A stretch of DNA of 64,000 nt from Ciona savignyi (lineage: Eukaryota > Chordata > Ascidiacea > Phlebobranchia > Cionidae), in the NCBI GenBank assembly GCA_000149265.1, contig CH003424.1, forward strand, positions 711,717-775,716, in the 5' to 3' direction. The notes under the pieces are model-generated. The model had not been told where the DNA came from and ran no database searches. It saw only the letters and a list, made by a program, of their open reading frames with translations. A program made the translations under genes and the position numbers. Shown in pieces: positions 1 to 12,200 of the stretch (positions are counted from its first letter, which is position 1; every line of letters begins with the position of its first letter).

Positions 1-3000
1 AACAACATGATTTATGAATCACTGTCAAAATGGTATTGAATATTAGACAAAATATATCTCCACAGTATTAACAATATAGAAGAAACTTAAGTTGTTATTG
101 CACATAATATTAATTATTAATACAATACTTAGAAGTTATGTGCATAAAGGTATTTAGACTTTAAAATGGTCTTAAAATCAAGATACTTTATTCAAATTTA
201 TTACTGGTTTGTTAATTTATAAAATCTCTGCGTGTTATTAAATGGCCATTGTGTTATTTATTGCGTGTGAATGTCCTTTATGACGTGTGAAAATCGTGAG
301 GTAACTAGGACAGTTCGCGACATTTCAAACAAGATGTTCCAGAATTTGAGACGAATTACTTATGACAGGATGTCTTGTTGCGTTTCTAATGCACTTTTGC
401 GTTCGCATCGATTCGTTACGTCATTTACTACTTTAATAGATCATAATTGCGTGTGATAAAAGAAATTGAATGCGTGAGTAGTAATTGGTGCTGATTTCAC
501 GCCTATCTTAACATATTAATATAATCGCATCACTATTTGGGTGGTTGCCTTTGAGGAAATATAAATCGCTCGTAAAATCGACGCGAATTCTCATACCGAC
601 TAATCCGGCCAGATAAATTGCAGTTTCGGCGCCGTCGCGTTCACGCCGAACAATGGCGAATGATGACGTAACAATTGAAATCGCAACAACAAAGGGACGA
701 AACTTAAAGAAATCTGTTCCAGTCGCGACCAGTCGGCGTTCATTTTCCCATGCGGGTCGCTAACCAGCTGTTCCGCCCGTGCAAATCCGACTGAACGCAA
801 AATGTATTTAATTCCACCTAAAATCGCGACCAACACGAAATAGAGCACACATCCTTATATTACGCAGTTATGACGTGTTTAACCGAATTAATCAACCTTG
901 CATCACCGGGTAAAAGGAACGCAAGAGTTTCCTCCGATTGACTTGCAGGAAATAGCGAACGATCAACCTAACCATCTATCCACGAAATATTGTATCACGA
1001 TTATATTCAAGATGTCTGTTTAAAATTTACCAACATTTTCGGCGTTCAAAAATACCGAAGATATACACAGGCGTAACTCATTCGACTTGTGTAACAATTA
1101 TATATTGAGTTACCGAAACATCTTTTTTAATATAACTTCTAATATAATACTAAAGTTTATAGCATCTATTCGTAGGTGTTCTATTTGAATAAAAGAATGT
1201 CGATTTTGTAATGGCAAAATATATCTCTTATAAAAGCGCTTTTATGTTAAAATTAAGCGAGCTGTTTTGCTACTATAAGTTTGAGCATATTTAAAACATT
1301 TAATTTTTAAGTTTTTACGAAACTTGCGCCGGTTATTTAACACCTCAATAAACGTAATTAAAGATAAAATAAAGATAAGTTAAGATAAAAATGTTTCACC
1401 AAACACGACGGTCTTCAAACGTTTCAGTTTCGGAGATCCTACAGATATTACATTCATGTTTTGTCATCGTGAATAAGAAAACGCGGTGGGTTATCACACG
1501 GGCAATCTTCAGAATAACTCTCGCTCACCGTGGGTTCAACAATGTAAGCTTTGAAGCAGTATAGAATAAACACAGTATGCCGAAAAGTGGGCTGAAATGT
1601 GCCAGTTTTTACGTGGTACATATTTTACTGTGGTGTTCATTTCTCGTTTTCAAGTATGCAGACCAATATTGTAGATTCCAGTATTCCCGTATTTTTGTCA
1701 AAACCGTGGATTTCTCTAGTTTTTCCTTGCATTGCTCGAGTGTGGCTTAACACGATCAACCGCGCTATGCACACACACGCAGCGGTTGTGTGTGTGTGTT
1801 CAAATAAACGTCTCAAAGATAAGGAAGGAAAGTAAAGTGTTAGTTGAAGCAACACTTCGTCGCCCAGTAACCTCATTCGGCGACCTCGATCGGACAGCAT
1901 TCGTGCAGCTATGCAACGCATTCCATTTATGAGATGATGATGGTTTATTTAAACATAACTGTCACTCAAATAAAAGACACGTTACCACGGAATAATAAAA
2001 CTACGCAAAGGGAAACCATACAATGCGGTTTATACGCAAAGTCCAAATTGTTGTTTTTCGCTTAGATTTTGACATCGCGCCCGCTATATTTATGTATTTA
2101 CATCCCTTTTGTAATTACCCGTTATTTAATATTGGGGCAAAAAATGAATGAACTGAATTAATTTAATGCATTCGACCTGCAAGAATCGTGTTTTGTGCGA
2201 CGATAACTGAACGCGATTTACCTTAAATTTGTGATGATCAAAGCAGAAATCGACGTTTAAAAATGAAATGCAACTTTTGTCCAATTAAATGGGAAAGTCA
2301 TATTTAGACGAAATGTAACTGAATACGACTACATACCAAATTGAATACGTCATGAACTCTAAACAAGAATATTGCTTTCATAAGCATCTAGTTTTGGATA
2401 TCATAGCATGCATACATACTGGATATTGTACGTTTTTTGCCCACAAAGTATAACGGCATGTTAACACGTTATGGGTTAAATTTACATGGAGTACTTCGTG
2501 ATTGTCTAGAAATGTGTGTTACAGATATAGCTTCTTGAATACATAGGTCCAATAATACCAACAGTCAGCACGTTTTAAGGCATTGTTAATGAGCCATTAC
2601 ATGGCTTCCAAGATATTAAACAACAGAACAAAACCTTTTGAACACAACTCCAACAAGCATTTGCTATATCGAAATGTTTCAATGTTTTTAAGTAAAAAGA
2701 TACAGAACATAATTATATTGTAGATAAAATGCCAAGGATGGATGTTTTTCATTGGAATAACAACTGTTCCTTGGGTATTATATTTGATTAATAGACTGAT
2801 GATGCTGTAATGGCGAAATAAAAACTATGTTCGAATAACATAAGTTCTTCTGCAACTACTTAAACCACCAAGAATATTCATCATGATGATTAATTAACCT
2901 CCAATGAACCTCTGTGTTTGTTCATAATCGCCTCTGGTATGGTTAATACATCATCACAATCAATTTCTGGGAATCAGTAACAAATTTCAGGGAAAACTAT

Positions 3001-3172
3001 CTTGTTTAAATATCGCCATCTTTACAAGCAATGCATCCAACAGATGTGAATTTGATCACATTACTGTAATCATCATCATGGACAAATATATGATATAACA
3101 ATAAGTTGAGAATTATCATCAGGGACAAATATTTATGATTTTATTTTGAATCCCGCAAAGTGAAAATCTAAC
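1..3172. other. Region with no supported gene
   Basis: I see no multi-exon coding pattern here. Positions 240-960 are less AT-rich than the rest and hold several TGACG-type sites (near 277, 418, 664 and 868). A short ATG frame of 36 codons starts at 653 in a good context (GAACAATGG) and stops before 765. It could be a first exon of something leaving the window, but no donor and partner exon could be matched. A faint fragment of SINE family A lies near 1488-1545. Confidence 0.4.
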
Positions 3173-3542
3173 AAACCCACTAGTACCACACTATTGAACC
3201 CACTATTAAAAATAGAAGCCAACCCACTATTACCACACTATTGGACCCACTATTACCACACTATTGAACCCACTATTGGACCCACTATTAAAAATAGAAG
3301 CCAACCCACTATTACCACACTATTGGACCCACTATTACCACACTATTGAACCCACTATTACCACACTATATTGAACCCACTATTACAAATAGAAGCAAAC
3401 CTACTAAACCACACTATTGGACCCACTTTACAACACTATTGAACCCACTATTAAAAATAGAAGCCAACCCACTATTACCACACTATTGGACCCACTATTA
3501 CCACACTATTGAACCACACTATTGGACCCACTATTACCACAC
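3173..3542. repeat. Minisatellite based on CCCACTATTACCACACTATTG
   Basis: About 370 bp of imperfect tandem repeats of a roughly 23-bp unit (CCACTATTACCACACTATTG plus GAA or GAC). Some units are replaced by a variant containing AAAAATAGAAGCCAA. The long open frame across it only reflects the low sequence complexity. Confidence 0.9.
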
Positions 3543-3560
3543 AACCACAGCGGTCCATGT

Positions 3561-3860
3561 AAGCCTTGGTAGCTCAGTAGTCAGAGTGTGGGGCGCAATT
3601 ATAAACATGTGGCGCACCCCACTTGGAAATAACAACCAATTTAATCCAGGCTGATCAAGTTCTACCTTTTGTAACTGGGCCTGGAGGTGTTTGGATGGTG
3701 GGTGCGACGTTTGTGTCAGGATGGTTGCAGAAATCCTTGGAACAACAATGTGCCTGTATAGTGGAGCCAGCCAAGGGTTCGCACATGAAGGGCCGACGGT
3801 ATGGAACCACTTGTTGGGTTTCCATACAACCACGTTGGACCAGTAGCTGATGGGAATAAT
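3561..3860 (+). mobile_element. Possible tRNA-headed SINE, third family
   Basis: The segment begins with CTTGGTAGCTCAGTAGTC, which fits a Pol III A-box (TAGCTCAGT) of a tRNA-like head. About 280 bp of non-coding sequence follow. I see no clear B-box and only one copy in the window, so the assignment is tentative. It sits exactly between two minisatellites. Confidence 0.3.
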
Positions 3861-3887
3861 GCAAAAGTGAATAAAACGTATATTTTT

Positions 3888-4135
3888 TAGCATTACCATA
3901 CGGTATGTTTTTTGTGCATTACTATACGGTATGTTTTTTGTGCATTACTATACGGTATGTTTTTTGTGCATTACCATTTGTTTTTCGTGCATTACCGCCT
4001 TACCGGTATCATACGCCTTTGTGCATTAAATTATGTTATCATGAATTACCTTAAGTTTTTCGTGCATTACCGCTACCGTATGCTTTTTGTGCATTAACTT
4101 GTGTTTATCATGAATTACCATGTGTTTTCTCATGA
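3888..4135. repeat. 26-bp minisatellite (CATTACTATACGGTATGTTT)
   Basis: Three near-identical 26-bp units (GCATTACTATACGGTATG followed by TTTTTTGT) are followed by diverged units sharing GTGCATTACC and TTTTTCGTG. The unit contains the short palindrome ATACGGTAT. Confidence 0.85.
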
Positions 4136-5088
4136 ATAGAACGTACTAGTTCCGGTACATCTCGTATTTCATTATTAAATCCATCAGGGTAATGATGCAG
4201 CGTTTACAGTGTTAAGTCTTCTGATACTCAAATATATAGTGCGAAACACACAGGGAATACACATTATCAAAAAATAATTCCACATTTAAATCTTGATTGC
4301 GAAATGGAAAACCCTTGCGGTAGCAATAGAAAAATTTTGTCTTTGATTTGTGAAATCTAGGCTATTATGTGTATTTTTATAACTTGCTAGTGACATCGTA
4401 AGTATATTACAACTTACCAGTTATTGATTTTGAATTTGTAGCTTTACATAAACAATACATATGTTTCCTGAGTTACATGCATAAATTATTAGTTTCCCAA
4501 ACAGAATAATGTCCAAGTATGTAAATACCCCCAATTTTGTATGAGTTTTCGGAATTCATTATAAAACAAATATACCGGCAACCAAAACACAACTTCTTGA
4601 ATAGGTAAATTGTATAATCATTAAACAGAACAATACACAAACTGGTACCATACTCACTGTTTTTGATTCGGGTAGTATTTCGGTAAGAGTAAAGCAAATT
4701 CCGCTAGCGACAGTACAATTGTCAATTCCGAGTTCACAGTTCGGGTTTTCCCTTGATCCGCCACAGTAGCAGGTTAGAGCTGTAAGAGCACATCTTAAAA
4801 TTGTCGGATAAATTGTGGTTTTAACTGATCCAGATGAAATTGTATTTGAATGTATATGTAAATTATTTGTGCGTCACTTAACCCAACAGTACTTTCTAGT
4901 CGTTTGTATTTCTTAGTTTAATGTATTTTAGTGACAAATTATATGTGAGTGACGGCTAGATCACTTGGTCCACTCTAAGAATGAAATAATTTTGGCCCCT
5001 AATTAAAAAAAGTGGGCCCACCCCTGTTGGAGTTAGAGTTAGAGGTAGTTCCGGAGTCAAGACTAGTGTTTAGTGCAAGGTTAGAATT

Positions 5089-5356
5089 AGGATAGGATAT
5101 TCATGTTTATCCCCATGAATGGGAAAAACAAGGGGGTTAACACATGGGCAATCGTCAAATCACCTCGCGCCCACCGTCGGATTACCTGTGCTATTGTAGT
5201 GTGTTGTGTATGATTAACACGTTCCTTCAATATGAGAGAACTCATTAATCCACTGAGTTCAGGCAATTTCTGTTAAATGCTTTGCCCAAGGACACCCTTT
5301 TCGACCTTAAACTTCAGTTGAAAGGTCTCGCACTAAACCACCAGACTAACCGGTCA
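5089..5356 (-). mobile_element. SINE family A copy
   Basis: Reverse-oriented copy. From the + strand it reads the (GGATA)n tail, CCCATGAATGGGAAAA, GGGGGTTAACACATGGGC, the GCGCCCACCGTCGG block, then TGCCCAAGGACA and a degraded tRNA-like head. Just before it (ending near 5022) lies GGGCCCACCCCTG, which looks like the end of an hAT-type element. Confidence 0.8.
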
Positions 5357-6144
5357 AGTTTTAGTGAGCAGTTTCCCATCTTTTAATTTTGCATGAGCTA
5401 CTACATAAAATGAATGAATATGACACACTAACCTGAGGCAAATTGAACCAAACAGCATGACAACAATATCACAGACACCAAATTCTTCATTCTTGATAAC
5501 ATAATACACAAAAATTTGAAGTTCTTGATTAAAGATTTAAACAGTTGCTTGTTTTGCAGGTGGTTTTTAATAAACCTTTTATCCACAAGCTTGAATCTTC
5601 GACTTCAAACAGTTATATTTCACCATTAAAATACGTTTACTATCGGTACTATCTGGTGTTAGAGAATGATATATACATTACAATAAAATTCTTTGACAAA
5701 CCTAAACCAATTATCTATTTAAAGATACACTGATAGCCTTACTAACACTACCTGCCTAGTTTCTAGTACGGGTAAATCGCAAGACTTTTGCCAACGGTCT
5801 TTAAAATAGTTTATTATTAAATCTGACAGCTGATACTATAAAATGTTTGGTTCATTTAATATGGAGTAGCAACTACAGTTTGCTGTGAGCAACACCGCGA
5901 AAATTCGGTTTCCTTTTTTTCTAATCTTTTCTCGAAGTGCCTTTCTCCTTTCACGTTTTTCCTCGGGTGTCTTGTCTGAGAAAAAATGTCGCGTTCTTGT
6001 CGGGTTACTAAAATGCTCACATCAATGGTGGGGTAAATAAGGGAGTTAACGCTTTAAATTCGAAATAACTGTACATCGACTTTATTGTAAAAGTGAACAC
6101 AGCTAGCTGTGTACGCCAAAGTTACGTAACCAATCCTACCGATT

Positions 6145-6355
6145 AGCTTAGTGGGTTAGTGCGTCGCCTTTGCACTTAAACGACATTGCCTAAAAATCAG
6201 TATAATGGTGGGTTCTGTCAATTATACACAACACACTACAATAGCTTCGGTAATCCGACGGTAGGCGCGAGGTGACCTGACGATTACCCATGTGTTAACA
6301 CTCCTTGCGTTTTCCCATTCACGGCGATAAACATGAATATCCTATCCTATCATAT
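6145..6355 (+). mobile_element. SINE family A copy, internally deleted
   Basis: Starts with the tRNA-like head (GTGGGTTAGTGCGTCGCC) and ends with the (TATCC)n tail. Much of the central core is missing. Confidence 0.75.
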
Positions 6356-6689
6356 ATTTTAAAGCAAATTAACGGCAAAAATATGACGATGTTATATAAA
6401 TGAAATTACCAAAGCTTATAATTATGTAATAATTATTTATGTCATCTACAATGGGTATTAGCAAAGTCATAAAATAGTGGTCATATTTGGATAAGGAGTC
6501 GTTGCATATATTTTACAATATTGTTGATAAAAAACGTTAGTTCTTAACTAAAGTTTAAATCATTAAGTTTAGGATAAAGTGTGTTTAACCCCGTAAATAA
6601 AAAAAACGTATTGGTGGTGTCATTACTCGAGAAATGGTCAGATTTCCGCGCGAATACTTACGGGAGCATTATCTTTTTTTTTTTTTTTA

Positions 6690-6794
6690 CCGACTCAAGT
6701 TTCGAACCCATAATGTGATCGTTACTCGGACCGTTTTTGTATTGTAATCGGTATATGTATCGGACGCGTTAACCATTTGGCCACACGACCGTAC
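6690..6794 (-). mobile_element. SINE family B copy
   Basis: Reverse-oriented. The complement shows A-box GGCCAAATGGTTAAC and B-box GGGTTCGAAACTTGAG, about 100 bp in all, as in the other family B copies. Confidence 0.75.
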
Positions 6795-6939
6795 AAACCG
6801 GAGCATTATCACAGGGGTGCATAAACCTTAATGCTCTTTGATGTCATCTATCGGAACATATATTATGTTAATTTATTTACGTGTTTTATTGCTCTAACCA
6901 AAGAGACTATACATGTTATAGTCTCTTTGCTCTAACCTA

Positions 6940-7112
6940 GAAAGGATAAGATAAGATATTTGAATGGAAAACCAAGTTGTTTAACACACGGACAATTGCC
7001 AGATCACCTCGCGCCCATCGTCGGGTGGAGCTATTGCAGTGTGTTGTGTATAGTTAGGACGTTCCTTTAGTTTTAGTAGAACCCATTAATCCACTGGATT
7101 CAGTGTCCCAGT
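6940..7112 (-). mobile_element. SINE family A fragment
   Basis: Reverse-oriented tail and body (AAGGATAAGATAAG tail, GCGCCCATCGTCGGG block, CCCATTAATCCACTGG). The head is lost. Confidence 0.7.
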
Positions 7113-7805
7113 AGTTTTTGTTTTAAATCACAATTTCGTGAGTGATACATTAGGGTAGGGGTTGGGCCAAAGATGTAAACTTAGTTTTGTTGTTCGGATT
7201 GTTGCGCAACAAGAGTGATTGTGTGGGGTGGCGACGGAGTTTCACCTTATGTTGTGGTCAATTTCGATGAGTGGTGTATGGGCGGGCGCGGACAGGGCTT
7301 CTGTAGGGCATGAGATAAACGGCGGTGTGACCGAAAGGTTAAATATGGCTCTTCGGCCGAATATTTTAAGTGTGTGTTCCTTTAAATATACACAACTAAA
7401 CGTTTAAAATCTAAGTAACAAATTAAAGAGAACCAATCTACTTTCCATAGCGAGGTTTTTTATTCTTCGTAGCGAAGTTGTTTACAGCTAGGCTTTTGGC
7501 TTGCCTACAAATGAGCCGTCGCTCTTTTCTGTGAAGTTAACTTTACGAAGACAGTCTTTAAATTATTTTGAAAAACATGCGTATATGCCATATTTTGTAA
7601 AACAGGCGTATATGCCAACTGCCATTTTTAAAATTGATTAGGTAAGAATTTATTTAAGAAATATCTTAATATTGTGTATTTCGAATAATACACAGGTAAA
7701 CAGGGTTGATAGCAAGCATAAAATATATTAATGAAATTGCCAATCGATGATCGGTAGGTGGCGCTAAGCAGTTGTGTGCAGGGACTTAAGAAAGTCGAAA
7801 AAAGG

Positions 7806-7890
7806 AGTAACCGAATGGTTAGCGCGGCCAATACATATACCGACTTCTATACAAAAACGGTCATTGAGCCAAGTCGATTATGGTTTCGAA
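7806..7890 (+). mobile_element. SINE family B copy
   Basis: Shows CCGAATGGTTAGCGCGGCC, ATACCGACTTCTATACAAA and TATGGTTTCGAAA, the diagnostic blocks of family B. Confidence 0.65.
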
Positions 7891-7930
7891 AAGTCGAAAA
7901 AAGGAGAAAATAGTCGGAGAAAGGGTACAG

Positions 7931-8062
7931 TCGTGTGGCCGAATAGTTAACACGGCCGATGAATTTACTGATTTAAATTTTAATATAAACGGTATGAGTG
8001 ACGAGTCCATAATATCGCAATTTAGCATGGCAAATGGGTTCGATGCCGTATATATCCGTCAA
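7931..8062 (+). mobile_element. SINE family B copy
   Basis: GTGTGGCCGAATAGTTAACA head, GAGTGACGAGTCCATAAT middle and GGGTTCGATGCC B-box. Two copies lie in the same orientation within 130 bp. A weak 62-codon frame overlaps it but is repeat sequence. Confidence 0.65.
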
Positions 8063-8425
8063 AAATAATTCGAGAATGGAAAATTAATTCAACTCTGTCC
8101 AGGTATATCAACCATCTCGGATAGGTCTGGTCAACACACACTTGAAACGACACAACAATCAATAATATTGCAATCAATGCTACGTGACCGCTTTCAATCA
8201 TTATATACTGATATATTGCATATATCGATGGATATTTAAGAAGGTTTGTCTCCGCTGAAACTAGGATACCAATTTTATGAAGTTAAAATGTTTTGATTTA
8301 TTACTTTTCTCAACGCTGTGTAGGTGAAGCGTGGTTATTTTAACTAAGGAACCACCAAAGGGCCACGATACCCTTTATTTTGTTCTACGCATTTTGTTAT
8401 TTTGAACACCATACTTATTTTGAAC

Positions 8426-8545
8426 GATCGTGTGGCCGAATGGTTAAAGCGACCGATTTATTTACCAATTACACATATATCGAAAAAAATGGCCTGAGTG
8501 ACGAGCCCATCATGGAAAACTGAACCCAGTAAAAAATAAAGAACA
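8426..8545 (+). mobile_element. SINE family B copy
   Basis: TCGTGTGGCCGAATGGTTAA head, GAGTGACGAGCCCATCATGG middle and a short A-rich end. Confidence 0.7.
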
Positions 8546-8614
8546 CTATATAACGCATATACCTACAACCTTCTGTGCCCTTTATATTTTTCACTAAGTT
8601 TTTAAAGAAATTGT

Positions 8615-8705
8615 TTACGCGACCGATTCTTAGACCATACACTAAAAACGGTCTTAGCGGTGAGCCTGTCAGGGGCTCGAAATTGAGCCTGGTAAAAATA
8701 AGAAA
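8615..8705 (+). mobile_element. SINE family B copy, 5' truncated
   Basis: Retains ACGCGACCGATTCTTAGACC, AAAACGGTCTTAGCGGTGAG and GGGCTCGAAATTGAGCCTGG. This is the fourth family B element in about 900 bp directly upstream of the EMI/FAS1 gene. Confidence 0.6.
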
Positions 8706-9222
8706 TATATCGCCTTCATATCGCGGGTGTTAACGTCTAGCCAGTGGATATCCACAAGTTATCCAAATTAAGTTTATACGATTTCACATTCTTTTTATCG
8801 TAAAATAATAAGCGGTCAGAGCGTTAAAATGTGTGAACACCAGAGAATGTCAAAGCTTATGTTGTAGTATATTGATATGTATGTTTAAGGAGTTGAAAAG
8901 GACAATTGGGGAAAAGAAAAAAATCAAGTTGTAGTTGTATTTTAGTTATTAACCTGAATGGTACAACGGGTAAATTGATTAAAATACGGGTAAATGATGT
9001 ATATATTTAAGTTAAATAGACCGAGTAAAATAGACTTTGCTAAGCAATGACTAAAGTCAATTGCATTATAATCCATTTTTTAATGAAATGAATAACTGTG
9101 AAATAAACGGGGCTTTGTCCTTAGTGACCTATCGACAAATGTTTGGGTATCTTCCTCAAGTAAAACAATCTTCGAATCGTCTGACAATGGCCGCCTTTTT
9201 CCCGCGCGCTTTGCCGCCAGCT

Positions 9223-9228
9223 TATATA
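9223..9228 (+). promoter_or_regulatory. TATA box of the EMI/FAS1 gene
   Basis: TATATA within CAGCTTATATAGATTC lies 49-54 bp upstream of the ATG at 9277. Transcription would start around 9250-9260 and give a very short 5' leader. This argues that the open frame upstream of 9277 is not translated. The call rests on position and sequence only. Confidence 0.5.
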
Positions 9229-9276
9229 GATTCTCCCACTGTCGAGTTGTCGGCAGTGTCTCGGTCATACGTAGAT

Positions 9277-12200
9277 ATGGGATCGCCTAGCAAATCATTG
9301 AGTTTGAATCGGCACTTCGCAATACTGCTGGTCACCTTGTGTGTTCTAGTGTCGGTATCGAACTCGTTCTATCAGCGCCGAAGTACTCGATATTCGAGAA
9401 AGTTGCATCGTTTAGGACAAGTCCCGACAGTTGCAGACAAATTGAATCGAAGATACGCTGTGAGAAGTCACGCCACGATACCCCGTGGTACTGCCCAGCG
9501 GGGTTCCAGGCCAGGAACGTCGATAAGGCCAGCCTATGCTAAGCCGAAGTACGTACGTCCGCATAGATTACGTGTGCAACCGAGCCCAAACCATAGACAT
9601 AGAACACTTTTGAGACAAAATAGACCGACGTATCCGACCGTAGTGCAATCGCTGCATTATCCGACAAATCTTATCTCTGTATCGCGGAACCATGCTACTG
9701 TCCCGAGGCATAAACTGACTTCTGCAACGAGACAACGGGGCCGAAGCGGCGTGCACAGCGGCAAATCGAGTCACGTATCCTCGCAGAAGTACAGCAGACG
9801 ACCCGTTTACCCTTACGCAGTGCGGATTGGTATACCAGTTTCTCCAACGCTTGTGCGCGCCCCTTTTAGGAAAGAAGCCTACGTTATCGACTCCGAGGTA
9901 AACTACACGCCCCAATCACGGACTAACCGCCAACGCTATCAGCTACCCACTAATGTAGCACGGGTCGCACCCCAAACCACTAATACCAATGAGTTCGACA
10001 CCGTAGTTGCGCCGCCGGGATTTCGAATTACATTCCGAAATGCGACCCAGCCTCCAAAAACGATTCCAAACATAAGAGGCCCAACTACCTCTGTTGTTCG
10101 TACAAGTTCAGTCGAACCTTTAGATCTGATTGATGCGGAAAATACAGTCGCGTCTACGACGTACAATCCGACGCGTCCGTCGTCGACTGCCGTACTGCGA
10201 ATCCGCACCACCTCTATAAGCGAAGCAAAGAATCTGATCGCGAACATTGGACGTGGATTCAAGGTCAGGTTCGTTGAAACCCCGACCAACGCGACAAAAG
10301 TCGAAACCACCAAAATTGACCCGCAAAATTCAAGAAACGAAAGCGAAAGATTCACCGCTTCAAGAAGAGATACGTCGGGGCATACACCAAATTGGTGGAA
10401 AGGGTGAGTTTAAAACCAGTTTGCTTCATTTTATAACCCTCGCTATATATTTTTGTGGACTATAAAACTCACAGGCGACATTTCCCGTTATAAAACAATA
10501 GAAAGGCTGTAAAGCCGGAACTAAATTATAAAATGACTTGACAAACATAGGCCTACCACTTTTACCACTTTACTGTGCAAATACCCAAACCCACCGCGGC
10601 AATAGAAAGGTCTACTACGGGTCGCCGAATATGGCATTATAAGACACTGCCCACACTGTACGTTGCAATGCATGCAAAAGAGCAAACTCGCTAAGCGTAA
10701 CGAAAACAGCCTCTAATCAGATGATCATAGAGCAGTCTTGGTTCTTTAGGCTTAGATCCCAATTTGAGGCCACAAAATACTGTCAGGTATTTCGATTTAG
10801 CGCATTTACCTCCACCTGTACTTGGTATGTATAGTGCATTATATATCCAATTTATTTAGTTTATTTTTGTCGCTTCTTTAAAAAACTATAATTAAAAAAA
10901 CATATAATAAAACTATGGCAAAAATCTAGCGGGAAAAATCAAACATATTCTATGACGCATAAGTGGCCTTTGTAGTTGTATAATGCTTATTAACGTTCTT
11001 TGATAAGTTTTATTACAACACATTGCAACATAGAAAGGTAACTGCTTGAAAAGACACGAAACATCAATATTGGTAAATTGATCGTACATGTTCTTGTCGA
11101 AACTTGGCCATAAATATGTAACTAACCGCACACACACCGTGGTATAAATCCACCATCTTCAGTCAGGTTCTATTCTATTTGTTTTATCACTTTCAGTTCA
11201 AGAGCAGAGCAAACTTAACGCCAACGCTAGCAATTAGTGCAAACTTAGATGAGATCATGATACCAACGCTAAAGTTTGCACAGTTGTGCAATAAATTACA
11301 ACCGTGGTCAGATTGATTGCAGATCCCTTCAAACATAAAGAATGGATGGAAAATATGATTTATGACATCTTAACCAAACTTGTTTTATGGTTTACGACAA
11401 CCCAAAGATTTCTTCAAATAAGTCTTAATTTTTTAATCTTTTTAGGCCAATTCCACCAAAATTGTGTTGAGTTTTTACAATTAGAAATTACATTTGTTTA
11501 CGAGGACTGTAATCTCACCCTAAAGTGACATTCAGTAAATCCGATAAAAGTGCACTAGGAAGTTATTTATTTAATCGTGTCGGGTTACCTGCTTTTCGTC
11601 GGTCATGTTAAGTTGATTTACCCAGTTAAGCGCTAAGAGTCGTTAACTCGGCTATAAAACCAGTCGTAGCCAATCAAAAGCCTGGTTAATCTGATCAGCT
11701 TTGAAACCCCCCACGTAGATTGTGATGTCATATAAGCCAATATAGCGTAATCCACACCATTATTATCGAATAAAGGTGTATATTTCGCAATTTCTTTATT
11801 ACATAATCCTTATTCAATGAAACCTTACATTGAACTTTGGGCAAAAGGACTTTTGGAATTCCAGATGTAGGTTAAAATCAAAACTAAAAATAGAACAATC
11901 GTGGATAATAGTTAAGATCACATCACGACTAATTAATTGCCCTGAAAGGCGGCGCGTTATCAAAAGTTAAACACTTATTAACCAGAGATCCAATGTCTGC
12001 GGGCGGTCATGGCATTCCTCATTTTAAATTAATCTCATTCAAATCCATTGGCGCAAAATCGGTGTAGACATAATTTCCGCATTTAAGGAAACTAGCATTT
12101 GGCTGTGAAATTTGATCGTCGGCCATTTGGATTGTCCTGTTAAACGTGCAAAGTTTATTTTCTTAATGTTCAAACCACGAAAGGTGTCCCCATACTTTCA

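Noticed and set aside
600..848. 82-codon minus-strand frame with a hydrophobic start
   Set aside because: No splice partner, no supporting motif, and it overlaps an equally plausible short plus-strand frame.
3346..3654. 102-codon frame rich in HYWTHYYHT
   Set aside because: Translation of the minisatellite.
3170..4135. Possible CRISPR-like repeat array
   Set aside because: Repeats are contiguous and imperfect with no unique spacers, and the genome is eukaryotic. They are minisatellites.
9061..9276. N-terminal 72 codons of the long open frame containing EMI/FAS1 exon 1
   Set aside because: The frame begins at a TTG, the TATA box at 9223 lies inside it, and a good signal peptide starts at the ATG at 9277.
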